From Actinoplanes philippinensis (lineage in GTDB: Bacteria; Actinomycetota; Actinomycetes; Mycobacteriales; Micromonosporaceae), in NCBI RefSeq assembly GCF_900113015.1, contig NZ_FONV01000009.1, forward strand, positions 310,001-374,000: a DNA stretch of 64,000 bases, given 5' to 3'. The position numbers were made by a program, and so were the translations under genes. Shown here piece by piece: positions 16,639 through 25,712 of this stretch. How positions within the stretch are numbered: the stretch's first letter is position 1; the number at the start of each line of letters is the position of its first letter. The notes under the pieces are model-generated. The model was not told the DNA's origin and ran no database searches. It worked only from the letters and a program-made list of their open reading frames with translations.

Positions 16639-19600
16639 TCAGCAGCGGGCGCCGCGATCGAGGGCGCTGATGACGGCGTCGAGTTCGGCCGTACGGTCGG
16701 TGTGCCCGAGCCGTTGGTGGATGTCGCGGGCCTCGCTGAAGGCGCGACGGGCGGCGACCGGGTCCGAGCGGACCTGCGCGTCACCGAGTTTGCGCAGAGC
16801 ATCGGCGAGGAAGGCGGGCCAGCCACGGCGCCGCCAGAGTCGTACGGACGCCTGCAGGTGGCCGACGGCGGCGTGGTGGTTGCCCTCGGCCAGTTCGATC
16901 GCGCCGAGAACGCCGAGGGCGTCCGCGGTGTGGTGCGGGAGGTTGTATTCGCGGGCGATGGTCAGCGCCTCGGTGGCGAAGCCGCGCGCCGGGGGGTGCG
17001 GCAGGTGTGCGCGCGCCAGGGTCAGCAGGGTCAGCACCTCGGCGTAGCGGTCCCGGTAGCGGTGCAGGATCCGCAGCGACTCCTCCAGGGCGCCGATCGC
17101 CTCGGGGTTGCGGCCGGCGCGGGTGTGGAGGACCCCGATGAACTGGAGGGTGGTGGCGACGTACCGCTGGTTGCCGAGCCGGCGGGCGAGTCGCAGGGCG
17201 ATGGTGAGGTGCCGTTCGGCGTCGGCCAGCGCGAGCGACTCGCCGTGGACGACGGCGCGGGCCACGTGGGCGCGGGCCTGGCCGCCGAGGTGCTCGTGCT
17301 GTTCGGCCAGCCCGATCGCGGCGTCCGCGCGGACGGCGGCCTGCTCGTAGTCGCCGGTCGCGGCCAGCGCCCAGGCCTGGTCCACCGCCGCGTCGGCCGT
17401 GCCGGGGCCGTGGCCGGCCTCGGTGAAGAGCCGGAAGAGGTGGTCGGCGTCGCGGAGCATGCGTTCCATGGCGGCGCCCGGGTGGTCGGCCTCGTGCCAG
17501 GTGGAGAGCTCGATCAGGCCGCGCAGCATGACGGCCTCGCCGAGGCGGTGCCCGGCGGCGCGGCAGGCGGTGAGCACGTGGTCGTTGATGGAACGCCAGT
17601 CGATGTAGACGCCGCGGATGTCGAAGAACTTCTCCAGGCAGCCGGCCAGCTCGAACGCGGCATCGAGCGCGCCGATGTCGCAGGCCTGCCGGATCGCGGC
17701 GAGCAGCGACGACCGTTCGAGCGCGAACCAGTCGAGCGGGTCGGGCAGCGTGCCGATGTCGTCGACGGGGGTCTCGGTGGCGGCGCCGCGCACGGCGGCG
17801 TAGCAGGGGCCGGGGATGCGTTCGCTCATCCGGCGGGCCAGCCACAGGTAGCCGCCGAGGCCGGCGTTCAGCGTCTCGGCGCCCTCGGACGGCTCCTCGT
17901 CGCGGGCGCGTTCGCGCAGGTAGAGCAGGACCAGGTCGTGGAAGCGGTAGCGGCCGGCGCCGGTGGTGTCGGTGCCGGCGTCGAGCAGCAACTGGGCGTC
18001 GACGAGCTCCTCCAGCAGGTCCTCGGCCTCCGCGGCGGGCGCCCCGGTGACGACAGCGGCCAGCCAGGACGGGAGATCCGGCAGCGCGAAGAGGCTGAGG
18101 CGGCGGGCCAGTCGCCGGGCGGGTTCGCCGATCGCCCGGTAGCTGGCGGCGATCGAGGTCCGTACCGCCAGGTCGCCCGCGACCAGATGGTCGAGGCGGC
18201 GTCGTTCGTCGCGCAGCGCGCGGGTGAGGCGGGACATCGGCCATGCGGGACGCGAGCGCAGGCGGGCGCCGACGATGCGTACGGCCAGCGGAAGACGCCC
18301 GACGAGCTGCAGGATCGTGGTGCTCTCCGCCGGGTCGTCGGCGATCCGGTGGGTGGTGGCGACCCGGCCGAGCAACGCCGCGGCCTCCTCGCCGGAGAAG
18401 ACCTGCAGTTGCAGCCGCTCGGCGCCCTCCAGGCCGTGCAGGCCGGAGCGGCTGGTCACCAGGGTCGTACAGGAGTGGCCGCCGGGCAGCAGTGGCCGGA
18501 TCTGCGCCTCGTCGGCGGCGTCGTCCAGCAGCACCAGGATCCGGCGTCCGGCCACGCGGGAGCGGTACGCGTCGGCGCGTTCGGTCAGGTCGATGGGGAT
18601 GGCCCGCTCGTCCGTGCCGAGCGCGCGCAGGAAGCGGGCGAGCACGTCGCCCGGCTCGGCCGGGTGCGTCTCGGTGCCGTGCAGGCGGGCGTAGAGCTGG
18701 CCGTCCGGGTGGTCGCGGGCGGCCCGGTGCGCCGCGTGGACCGCGAGGGTGCTCTTGCCGACGCCGCCCATCCCGGTGATCGTGACGACCGGCCGTGGCC
18801 GGTCCCCCGGGGCGAGCACGGCGTCCAGCCAGGCGACCTCGGCAGCGCGGCCGGTGAAGTCGACGATGGCGGAGGGCAGCAGCGCCGGGACCACGGTGGC
18901 CGGGGCCGGTGGCGTCTCGTCGACGTCGTCGGCGGCCTGCAGGACGGTGCGCTCCGCGGCCACGAAGGCGCTGCCGGGCTCCAGCCCGTGCTCCTCGGCG
19001 AGGAACCGGCGCATCTCCCGGGCCGCAGCGAGCGCGTCGGCCTGGCGGCCGCACCGGTGCAGGGCGGTCATCAGCGCGATCCACAGCCGTTCGCGGGTCG
19101 GCTGGTCGCGGGCCATGCCGGCGAGTTCCGGGACGATCTCGCGGTGCCGGCCGGCCTGGAGTTCGAGATCGAAGACCTCCTCCCAGGCGGCGATCCGTTC
19201 CTCGTCCAGCCGATAGCGCGCGGCCGCCACATAGGCCCCGGCCGCGTCCGCCAAGGGTTGCCCGCGCCACAGGGCAAGAGCCTCCCGCAGGTGTACGACA
19301 CGCTGGTCGGGCGGAAGGCCGGCGGAGTCTGCGGTGAGCTGCTGAAAGCGCAGGTGGTCGAGGTTGTCCGGGCCGGCTCGGAGCAGGTAGCCGCCGTGCT
19401 GGCTGAGAAGCGTCAGCCGGCCGTCGGCGGCACGGCGGATCGCGGAGATGTCGGCCTGCAGCTGGGACCGTGCGGTGGCCGGCTCGGCGCCGCCCCACAT
19501 CGCGTCGGCCAGCGCTTCGACGGTGACGACCCGGCCCGCGTTGAGGAGGAGGTAGCCCAGGACGGCCCGGTGCCGCGGCCGGGCGACGACGACGTTCTCG

Positions 19601-19701
19601 CCGCCGAGCCGCACTTCCACGTTGCCCAGGATTCGATAGTGGACAGTCTCGGGTGGCATCGGCGCCAGGCTATCCGCGCCGTCACCGAAAGTCGATCTCA
19701 T
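16639..19701 (-). CDS. SARP-type (AfsR-like) regulator with NB-ARC and TPR domains
   Basis: A ~1020-residue multidomain regulator. The N-terminus is an OmpR-like winged helix (RHRAVLGYLLLNAGRVVTVE) followed by a bacterial transcriptional activation domain (~100-245), the SARP signature. Next is an NB-ARC/STAND ATPase with P-loop TGMGGVGKST (~305-320) and Walker B RRILVLLDDA, then a long TPR region to the end. Such AfsR-like proteins integrate signals to activate secondary metabolism or development genes; the target here is unknown, and no biosynthetic cluster is in the window. ATG 19701 with AGGATCACC is chosen; ATG 19659 is possible and the frame opens at 19758. Confidence 0.92.
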   Translation of the reverse strand: MRSTFGDGADSLAPMPPETVHYRILGNVEVRLGGENVVVARPRHRAVLGYLLLNAGRVVTVEALADAMWGGAEPATARSQLQADISAIRRAADGRLTLLSQHGGYLLRAGPDNLDHLRFQQLTADSAGLPPDQRVVHLREALALWRGQPLADAAGAYVAAARYRLDEERIAAWEEVFDLELQAGRHREIVPELAGMARDQPTRERLWIALMTALHRCGRQADALAAAREMRRFLAEEHGLEPGSAFVAAERTVLQAADDVDETPPAPATVVPALLPSAIVDFTGRAAEVAWLDAVLAPGDRPRPVVTITGMGGVGKSTLAVHAAHRAARDHPDGQLYARLHGTETHPAEPGDVLARFLRALGTDERAIPIDLTERADAYRSRVAGRRILVLLDDAADEAQIRPLLPGGHSCTTLVTSRSGLHGLEGAERLQLQVFSGEEAAALLGRVATTHRIADDPAESTTILQLVGRLPLAVRIVGARLRSRPAWPMSRLTRALRDERRRLDHLVAGDLAVRTSIAASYRAIGEPARRLARRLSLFALPDLPSWLAAVVTGAPAAEAEDLLEELVDAQLLLDAGTDTTGAGRYRFHDLVLLYLRERARDEEPSEGAETLNAGLGGYLWLARRMSERIPGPCYAAVRGAATETPVDDIGTLPDPLDWFALERSSLLAAIRQACDIGALDAAFELAGCLEKFFDIRGVYIDWRSINDHVLTACRAAGHRLGEAVMLRGLIELSTWHEADHPGAAMERMLRDADHLFRLFTEAGHGPGTADAAVDQAWALAATGDYEQAAVRADAAIGLAEQHEHLGGQARAHVARAVVHGESLALADAERHLTIALRLARRLGNQRYVATTLQFIGVLHTRAGRNPEAIGALEESLRILHRYRDRYAEVLTLLTLARAHLPHPPARGFATEALTIAREYNLPHHTADALGVLGAIELAEGNHHAAVGHLQASVRLWRRRGWPAFLADALRKLGDAQVRSDPVAARRAFSEARDIHQRLGHTDRTAELDAVISALDRGARC

Positions 19702-19854
19702 GGTGATCCTGTGACACCGCGTGGCCGGGGGCCGGTGCGATGGGCCCCGTGACCCCATCGAGACGGCCCCCGGAGTCGCGCTGCTCCCGCGGCCCTTTCA
19801 CGATCGGCCACGCCGTTGACACATACGCCATCCGTACGCCATACGGGCGATTAC

Positions 19855-19868
19855 CTGACCGGGGTCAG
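19855..19868. promoter_or_regulatory. Inverted repeat before MarR-GNAT gene
   Basis: CTGACCGGGGTCAG (6-bp arms, 2-bp centre) lies 13 bp before the MarR-GNAT start, in a short AT-richer patch that also holds GATAAT. It is a plausible autoregulatory site; function inferred. Confidence 0.45.
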
Positions 19869-19881
19869 ATAATGTCGGGGG

Positions 19882-20763
19882 ATGGAGCCGGACCTGATCG
19901 AACAGATACGCGACTTCAACCGCTTCTACACCGAACGCCTCGGGCTGCTCACCGATCGGTATCTCGGCGGTGACCGGCCGCTCGGGCCGTCCCGGCTGCT
20001 CTGGGAGATCGGCGACCGACGCGATGTCAGCGAGCTGCGCGACCGCCTCGGCCTCGACTCGGGCTACCTGAGCCGGCTCCTGCGCGGCCTGGAGGAGCAG
20101 GACCTGATCCGGGTCCTGGCCCACCCCCGCGACGGCCGTGCCCGCATCGCCGAGCTCACCGAGGCCGGCCGGCGCGAACGCGACACGCTGGACCAGCGGT
20201 CACGCGCCGGTGTCCGGGCCCTGCTCGGCGGGCTGAGCCCCGAGCAGCAACACGAACTGGCCGCCGCCCAGGGCCGGGTCCGGCGGCTGCTGCGCCTGGC
20301 GAGCGTCACGATCACCCCCGTGGCCGCCGGCGACCCGGAGGCGTGGCGCTGCCTGCAGCGGTATGCCGCCGAGCTGGCGACGCGCTTCCCGGAGGGCTAC
20401 GACGACGCGGCGTTGACCAGGCCCGAGGAGTTGACCGGCAGTCTGCTGCTGGCCCGGGAACGCGGCGAGCCGGTCGGCTGCGGCGCGTGGATCCGGCTGG
20501 ACACCCGTACGGCGGAGATCCGGCATCTGTGGGTCGACGGCACAGCGCGTGGTCTCGGCCTGGGCCGGCGCCTGCTGCACCACCTGGAGGCCGACGCCGC
20601 GGCACACGGCGCCGGCACCCTCCGGCTCGGGACCCACCGATGCCTCGGCGAGGCGATCGCCCTGTATCGCGGCGCCGGGTATCACGAGATCGATGCGTAC
20701 AGCGATTCGCCGTACAACCAGATCTGCTTCGAGAAACACCAGCCGGTCGCCGAGCCCGGCTGA
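19882..20763 (+). CDS. MarR-GNAT fusion protein (HTH regulator / N-acetyltransferase)
   Basis: A 293-residue two-domain protein. Residues ~1-140 form a MarR winged helix, with YLSRLLRGLEEQDLIRVLAH and a wing DGRARIAELTEAG. Residues ~148-290 form a GNAT domain with motif A HLWVDGTARGLGLGRRLLHH (the RGLGLG acetyl-CoA loop) and a C-terminal LYRGAGYHEIDAYS. This MarR-GNAT pairing is a known architecture, suggesting that acetylation of a small molecule and gene control are linked. It is divergent from the SARP gene, with an inverted repeat in its promoter. The substrate is unknown. Confidence 0.9.
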   Translation: MEPDLIEQIRDFNRFYTERLGLLTDRYLGGDRPLGPSRLLWEIGDRRDVSELRDRLGLDSGYLSRLLRGLEEQDLIRVLAHPRDGRARIAELTEAGRRERDTLDQRSRAGVRALLGGLSPEQQHELAAAQGRVRRLLRLASVTITPVAAGDPEAWRCLQRYAAELATRFPEGYDDAALTRPEELTGSLLLARERGEPVGCGAWIRLDTRTAEIRHLWVDGTARGLGLGRRLLHHLEADAAAHGAGTLRLGTHRCLGEAIALYRGAGYHEIDAYSDSPYNQICFEKHQPVAEPG

Positions 20764-20769
20764 CACGCG

Positions 20770-21456
20770 TCAGCCGATGCCCTGCAGGGCCTCCTCGTGG
20801 ACGTGCACGCCGGCCGTCAGCGCGACCATCTGCTCCCGGTCCAGGCCGAGGCCCTCCCCGAACTGGACGATCAGGTGGACGCCGTGCGGCTGCTCGACCC
20901 AGATCGTCCAGCCGGTGTCGCCGTCGGCGGGCGGCGGGCTCTGGCCGGGGATCATCGCCGGCAGGCTCTTGACCAGGACGCCGTCGCGATCGCCGACCTC
21001 CACCTCGGCGCCGGCGCGCGGCGGCCCGTTCTGGTCCCGCGACTCCAGGTAGATGACGATCTTGCCGGCGGCGCTGTCCGGGCCGGCGCCGCTCCCCTGG
21101 GGGGCGAGCAGCAGGCTGTAGCGTGCGTCGGACTGCACGAACCAGCCGGCCGGCACCGTGTCCAGGGTGAAACCCTTCGGCTGCGGGCCCTGGTAGGCGA
21201 CGAGGTCGAGAGAACGGGCGACGGCCGGTGGCGCCGCCGCCGTCGGCCCGAACGGACCCGACCCGACACCGGCGGACGGGATGGTGAACGCGGCGACGAT
21301 CGCCGCGACGCCGAAGATCGAGCCGGCGACCGTCTGTACGACGCGCCGCCGCCGTACCGCGCGCCGGCCGCGTACGACATCGGCCTCGACGTCGGTGGTC
21401 GCTGTCGAGGTCACCGAGTCGGCGATCTCGTCGAAGTACTCTCGCAGGTCGGTCAT
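20770..21456 (-). CDS. Single-pass membrane protein, probable sigma-factor partner
   Basis: A 228-residue protein whose ATG overlaps the stop of the ECF sigma gene by 4 bases (ATGA), a strong sign of coupled translation. It has an acidic cytoplasmic N-terminus (~1-40), a basic cluster (RGRRAVRRRR), one transmembrane helix (~45-62) and a ~165-residue extracytoplasmic domain with no recognised fold. The position is that of an anti-sigma factor, but the zinc-finger HxxxCxxC motif is absent. Regulation of the sigma factor is inferred from context only. Confidence 0.75.
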   Translation of the reverse strand: MTDLREYFDEIADSVTSTATTDVEADVVRGRRAVRRRRVVQTVAGSIFGVAAIVAAFTIPSAGVGSGPFGPTAAAPPAVARSLDLVAYQGPQPKGFTLDTVPAGWFVQSDARYSLLLAPQGSGAGPDSAAGKIVIYLESRDQNGPPRAGAEVEVGDRDGVLVKSLPAMIPGQSPPPADGDTGWTIWVEQPHGVHLIVQFGEGLGLDREQMVALTAGVHVHEEALQGIG

Positions 21457-22007
21457 GACGTGGCTCCCTGGGTTCGCGAGGACATGGCGTGCTGCTGTTG
21501 CTCGTGCAGAACAGCGCGGAGACGGTCGAGGCCACGGGCGGTCTGGCTCTTGACGTTGCCCTCCGAGCAGCCGAGGGCGTGCGCGGTCTCGGCGACGTCG
21601 AGGTCGTGGAAGTAGCGCAGCACCACGGCCGCCCGCATGCGCGGCGGCAGCTCCCGCAGGGCCTGCCGGACGGCGTCGCCGCCCGCGCTGCCCGATGGGG
21701 TGGCGGCCTCCTGATCGGGCAGTTCGGCCACCGGCTGCTCCCGGCGCCGCCAGATCCGGCGGCGCTCGTCGATCAGCGCGTTGACCAGTGCCTTGCGCAG
21801 GTAGGCGTCCGGGTTGCCGGCCTTCTGGAACGTCGCCCAGTTGGCGTACACCTTGATCAGCGTCGCCTGCACCAGATCCTCCGCCAGATGGGTGTCACCG
21901 GCGGCCAGGAGCGCGGCGGTACGCAGCAGGTTCAGCCGCCGGTCGGCCACGAACTCCCGGAAGTCGTCTTCTTGGCCGGATCTGACCGAGCCCCTGTGCA
22001 GTCTCAC
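21453..22007 (-). CDS. ECF RNA polymerase sigma factor (SigE-like family)
   Basis: A 184-residue extracytoplasmic-function sigma factor. Region 2 contains AEDLVQATLIKVYANWATF, and region 4 has LPPRMRAAVVLRYFHDLDVA and SEGNVKSQTARGLDRL, the usual SigE-family sequence in actinomycetes. It would direct RNA polymerase to stress or envelope genes. It overlaps the downstream membrane protein gene by 4 bp. The start is the GTG at 22007, with no strong ribosome site, and an internal start is possible. Confidence 0.88.
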   Translation of the reverse strand: MRLHRGSVRSGQEDDFREFVADRRLNLLRTAALLAAGDTHLAEDLVQATLIKVYANWATFQKAGNPDAYLRKALVNALIDERRRIWRRREQPVAELPDQEAATPSGSAGGDAVRQALRELPPRMRAAVVLRYFHDLDVAETAHALGCSEGNVKSQTARGLDRLRAVLHEQQQHAMSSRTQGATS

Positions 22008-22106
22008 AACCCGAAGACGGATTCATCGCCGCTCAGGTTGCAGCCCGCGGAAGGTTGTCGCCGGCCGTGGTGGTCTGACCCTCGACCACGCCGAGGTGAC
22101 CGCGGG

Positions 22107-22952
22107 TCAGCGAGGCCGGGCGAGCAGGCGCAGCGTGCGGGTGACCTCGGCGCGGACGGCGTCGCGCCCGGGCGCCAGATACTTGCGGGGATCGGTCAGG
22201 CCCGCGTGGTCGGCGAGGACCGCCCGCACCTCGCCGGTCAGCGCCCGGTTGAGCAGGGTGCCCACGTTCACCTTGGTGATGCCGTGGGCGACGGCCCGGC
22301 GCAGTCCGTCCTCCGGCACGCCGGAGGAGCCGTGCAGCACCAGCGGCACGGGCACGGCCTGCCGCAGCCGTGCGATCAGGTCGTCGTCGAGGACCGCGTC
22401 GCGGCTGTTCATGGCATGCGACGAACCGACCGCGACGGCCAGGGCGTCGACCCCGGTGGCGGTGACGAAGGCGGCGGCCTGCGCGGGGTCGGTGCGGACC
22501 CCGGGCGCGTGGGCGCCGTCCTTGCCGCCGACCTCCCCCAGTTCGGCTTCGACCCAGCAGCCGGCGGCGTGGCAGTGGGCGACCACCGCGCGGGTACGGG
22601 CGACGTTGTCGGCGTACGGCAGGGTGGCGGCGTCGAACATGACCGACCGGATGCCCAGGTCGACGGCCTGGTGGATGAGGGTTTCGTCCTCGGCGTGGTC
22701 GAGGTGGACGATCACCGGCACGGTGGCGGCCTCGGCGAGCCGCTGGCAGGCTGCGGCGAACGGCGCCAGCGATCCGTGGTATCGCACGGCGTTCTGGGAG
22801 ATCTGCAGGATCACCGGCAGCCCGGCGTCCTCGGCGCCGGCCACCACCGCTTCGGCGTGTTCCAGCATGATCGCGTTGAAGGCGCCGATGGCCCGGCCGC
22901 TGCCGCGCAGGTCACGCACGATGGCAGGGTCGGTGGCCGTCTGTCCGTTCAC
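22107..22952 (-). CDS. Class II fructose/tagatose-bisphosphate aldolase
   Basis: A 281-residue zinc-dependent aldolase of the FbaA/GatY/KbaY family, cleaving a ketose-1,6-bisphosphate to dihydroxyacetone phosphate and glyceraldehyde-3-phosphate. The catalytic Asp and zinc His lie in HLDHAEDETL (~80). Other family motifs are VEAELGEVGG, AVAVGSSHAM and VPLVLHGSSGVPEDGLRRAV with NVGT. The true start is GTG 22952, which overlaps the PfkB stop (GTGA) and is preceded by GGAGG. As the last gene of the amino-sugar operon it probably acts on tagatose-1,6-bisphosphate. Confidence 0.9.
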   Translation of the reverse strand: MNGQTATDPAIVRDLRGSGRAIGAFNAIMLEHAEAVVAGAEDAGLPVILQISQNAVRYHGSLAPFAAACQRLAEAATVPVIVHLDHAEDETLIHQAVDLGIRSVMFDAATLPYADNVARTRAVVAHCHAAGCWVEAELGEVGGKDGAHAPGVRTDPAQAAAFVTATGVDALAVAVGSSHAMNSRDAVLDDDLIARLRQAVPVPLVLHGSSGVPEDGLRRAVAHGITKVNVGTLLNRALTGEVRAVLADHAGLTDPRKYLAPGRDAVRAEVTRTLRLLARPR

Positions 22953-23878
22953 CACAGTTCCTCCACGGTGATGGTGTCGCGCCATCGGGCGCGTGCCGGC
23001 AGGTCGATCTCGCCGGCCACGGGCCGCAGCACGCAGGCGGCGGAGGTGGCGACGGCGTCGGCGAGGGCGTCCGCCCACGAGGGGCGGCGGGTGGCCAGGT
23101 GCAGGGCGAGCGCGGCGGCGGCCGCGTCGCCGGCGCCGGTCGGGTTGCCGGTGACGATTTCGGCCGTACGCGCGAACCAGGCTCCCGCCGGTGTCACCGC
23201 GACCGCTCCCGCGCTGCCGAGGGTGACGACGACGGCCGCCGCGCCGTCGTCGAGCAGACGCCGTCCGAGGGCGGCCGCCTCCGCGGTGCTGTCCGGCCGG
23301 TGACCGGCAAGGTCGGCGAGCTCGTCGGTGTTGGGTGTCAGGACCGCGCCGGATCCGGCGGCGGCCCGCAGCGCCGGCCCGGACACGTCGGCGATCACCG
23401 GGATGTCCCCCGCTGCCTTCACCAGCCGGGCGGGCAGGTCGTCCGGCAGCCCGGGGGGAAGGCTGCCGGAGACGACCAGGGTGTCGGCGTGCGCGAGTTC
23501 GTCGGACACGGCGGCCGTGATGGCGTGCGCGGTGTCCGGGCCCGCCGGGCTGCCGGGTTCCAGCAGCACTGTGGTCGTGCCGTCGGCGGCGACCACCGCC
23601 ACCGTTCGCCGCACCTCGTCGAAGGACGGGATCAGCCGGTGTGCCAGCCCGATCCGGTCGAGCGCGGCCCGGAACGGGTCGGGGCCGGTCCGCGTGGTGG
23701 GCGCGATCGCCAGGCTGTCGCCGCCGAGCTGGCGGACCACGGCGGCGACGTTGACGCCCTTGCCGCCGGGCCGGGACCGTACCGCGCCGACACGCACACT
23801 CTCGCCGGTGGCGAGCGCCGCCACGTCGTAGGTGATGTCGAGCGCGGGGTTGAGGGTGACGGTGACGACGCGGGTCAC
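22949..23878 (-). CDS. PfkB-family sugar kinase (1-phosphofructokinase / tagatose-6-phosphate kinase type)
   Basis: A 309-residue ribokinase-fold kinase. The N-terminal signature is TLNPALD with RPGGKGVNVA, and the C-terminal ATP/catalytic motif is GNPTGAGDAAAAAL. This is the LacC/FruK/AgaZ subgroup, which phosphorylates ketose phosphates at C1. In this operon, tagatose-6-phosphate to tagatose-1,6-bisphosphate is the natural step; fructose-1-phosphate kinase activity is the alternative. The start GTG 23878 overlaps the EamA stop (GTGA), and the stop overlaps the aldolase start, so translation is coupled on both sides. Confidence 0.9.
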   Translation of the reverse strand: MTRVVTVTLNPALDITYDVAALATGESVRVGAVRSRPGGKGVNVAAVVRQLGGDSLAIAPTTRTGPDPFRAALDRIGLAHRLIPSFDEVRRTVAVVAADGTTTVLLEPGSPAGPDTAHAITAAVSDELAHADTLVVSGSLPPGLPDDLPARLVKAAGDIPVIADVSGPALRAAAGSGAVLTPNTDELADLAGHRPDSTAEAAALGRRLLDDGAAAVVVTLGSAGAVAVTPAGAWFARTAEIVTGNPTGAGDAAAAALALHLATRRPSWADALADAVATSAACVLRPVAGEIDLPARARWRDTITVEELW

Positions 23879-24780
23879 GACGGGCTCAGCTCGGCGGTCT
23901 TCTCGGTGGTGTAGACCATCAGGGTCGATCCGGCCAGGGCGAGGACGATGCCGGCGATCTGGAAGCCGGAGGGGATGTTCTGGTAGACGGCCAGCGACAG
24001 CGCGATCGTCAGGACCGGTGCGAGGGCGTTGGTGATGGGTGCGACCACCGACGCCTTGCCCCGGCTCATCGCCATCACCAGGAAGAGCGCGCCGACGGCG
24101 TTGAGCAGCTGGGTCACCGCCGCGAGGGTCGGCGCCTGCCACGGGAACCCGGTGGGCAGGCCACCGGCCATGATCAGGGCGACCGGGACGAGGACGAGGC
24201 CGCTGATCGTCATCCAGCCGAACGTGGTCGCGTCGTTGACCCCGACCGTGGCCGCTTTGCGCATGTAGTAGGCCTGCACGCCCCAGGCGGCACAGATCAG
24301 GACGGCGAGCAGCAGGTACGGCCCGGTGGAGGCGTCGGAGTCGCCGGGTGCGACGGAGAACAGCACGATCGCGACGAGGGCCAGGACCACACCGGCCAGG
24401 GCCATCCGGGTGAGCCGTTCCCGCAGCGCGACCAGCGCCATGATCACGGTGATCGCCGGGGACAGGGCGATGATCGGGAAGATGATGTACGCCGGACCCA
24501 GGGTCAGCGCCTTGAAGAGCAGCAGCTGTCCGCCGGCGCCGGTGAGGCCGACGATCAGTCCGTAGAGGGCGGCGACCGGCCGGCGGTCGAACACGGCGCC
24601 GCGGAGGGCGGCCACCGCCGGGATGATCATGGTGATCGCCCAGACCACGTAGACCATGCCGTCGGGATAGCCGTACTCGCTGGTGGGAAGGCTGGAGAAG
24701 GCGCCCCAGACACCCCAGAAAAGAACGAGCAGCCCGGCGTACGGAATCCAGCCGGTTCGGTGGGTGGTGGTGACGGACAT
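23875..24780 (-). CDS. EamA/DMT-family membrane transporter
   Basis: A 301-residue polytopic protein with about ten hydrophobic helices, in two halves of the drug/metabolite transporter type (LTLGPAYIIFPIIALSPAIT and the matching SVVAPITNALAPVLTIALSL). DMT proteins move metabolites, amino acids or sugars across the cytoplasmic membrane. Placed inside the amino-sugar operon with 4-bp overlap to PfkB and 13 bp after the sugar kinase gene, it is the only transporter there and is the likely sugar carrier (inference). ATG 24780 follows GAAGGGAG. Confidence 0.88.
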   Translation of the reverse strand: MSVTTTHRTGWIPYAGLLVLFWGVWGAFSSLPTSEYGYPDGMVYVVWAITMIIPAVAALRGAVFDRRPVAALYGLIVGLTGAGGQLLLFKALTLGPAYIIFPIIALSPAITVIMALVALRERLTRMALAGVVLALVAIVLFSVAPGDSDASTGPYLLLAVLICAAWGVQAYYMRKAATVGVNDATTFGWMTISGLVLVPVALIMAGGLPTGFPWQAPTLAAVTQLLNAVGALFLVMAMSRGKASVVAPITNALAPVLTIALSLAVYQNIPSGFQIAGIVLALAGSTLMVYTTEKTAELSPS

Positions 24781-24793
24781 GGTGGTGCTCCCT

Positions 24794-25711
24794 TCAACGG
24801 GTGGAGGTGTGCAGCCGGGCGGCGTAGAGGGCGGCGCCGAGGTCCGGCGGGTGCAGTGGCGTCCGCAGCTCGTGCCGGTCACTCAGGGCCCGGCGGAAGG
24901 CGTCGAGCACGGGCGGGCAGGTGAACATGCCGCCGGAGTAGGAGACGGGGATCGGCTCCCCGGGGCGGAAGCCGAGCGTGGTGGTCGCGGTGTCGACGAG
25001 GGCCGCCAGCTCGTGGCCGGCGTCGTGCAGGATCGCGGCGCAGGCGGTGTCCCCGGCCTCGGCGGCGGCGCTGACGAGCGGGCTGAGCGCGGCGATCCGG
25101 GCCCGGTCGCCCTGCCAGCGGTTCAGCACGACGTCGATCACGTCGAGGTCGCCGGCCAGGCCGAGGGTCTCGCGCAGCAGCGGGACGAGCGGGCCGGCCG
25201 GCAGTCTGCCGTCGCACATCCGGGTGAAGGTGTTCAGGCCGCGCACGGCCACCCAGTAGCCGGAGCCCTCGTCGCCGAAGAGTTCACTCCAACCTCCGGC
25301 CCGTACCCTCCGATCGCCGTTCTCGCCGTAGGCGATCGATCCGGTGCCGGCCACGACGTTGATGCCGTCGACCGCGCCGAGGGATCCGGCCCAGCCGCAG
25401 ATCATGTCGTTGTCGCAGCGGTACCGGCCGGTGCCGAGCACGGCGGCCGGGAGGGCGTCGAGCGCCGCGACGTCGGCGGCGACCTCGCCGTAGCAGGGGA
25501 TGCCGACGAAGGAGTACGTGATGGCGTCCGGGGTGATGCCGGCGTCCGCGCAGACCCGGGTGATCCCCTCGCGCAGCAGCGGGGCGACGATGCCGATCCC
25601 GCTGGTCAGGTAGTGGATGCTCGCGGTGAGGGCGCGGGCGCGTACCACGCCGTCGTCGTCGATGAGGCAGTAGGCGGTCTTGGTGCCGCCGCCGTCCACG
25701 CCGAGGAACAT
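24794..25711 (-). CDS. BadF/BadG-type ATPase, N-acetylhexosamine kinase-like
   Basis: A 305-residue ASKHA-fold kinase like bacterial and human N-acetylglucosamine kinase. Phosphate-1 motif: GVDGGGTKTAY (residues ~4-14). Other motifs are VAGTGSIAYG (~120) and LFGDEGSGYW, and near the C-terminus YSGGMFTCPP. In this operon it probably phosphorylates an incoming N-acetylhexosamine (GlcNAc or GalNAc), giving the 6-phosphate. The ATG lies one base after the AgaS-like gene stop (TGACATG). Confidence 0.88.
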   Translation of the reverse strand: MFLGVDGGGTKTAYCLIDDDGVVRARALTASIHYLTSGIGIVAPLLREGITRVCADAGITPDAITYSFVGIPCYGEVAADVAALDALPAAVLGTGRYRCDNDMICGWAGSLGAVDGINVVAGTGSIAYGENGDRRVRAGGWSELFGDEGSGYWVAVRGLNTFTRMCDGRLPAGPLVPLLRETLGLAGDLDVIDVVLNRWQGDRARIAALSPLVSAAAEAGDTACAAILHDAGHELAALVDTATTTLGFRPGEPIPVSYSGGMFTCPPVLDAFRRALSDRHELRTPLHPPDLGAALYAARLHTSTR

Positions 25712-25712
25712 G

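Noticed and set aside
16702..19752. A 1016-codon frame antisense to the SARP regulator
   Set aside because: Same shadow effect; the opposite strand has clear SARP, P-loop and TPR motifs.
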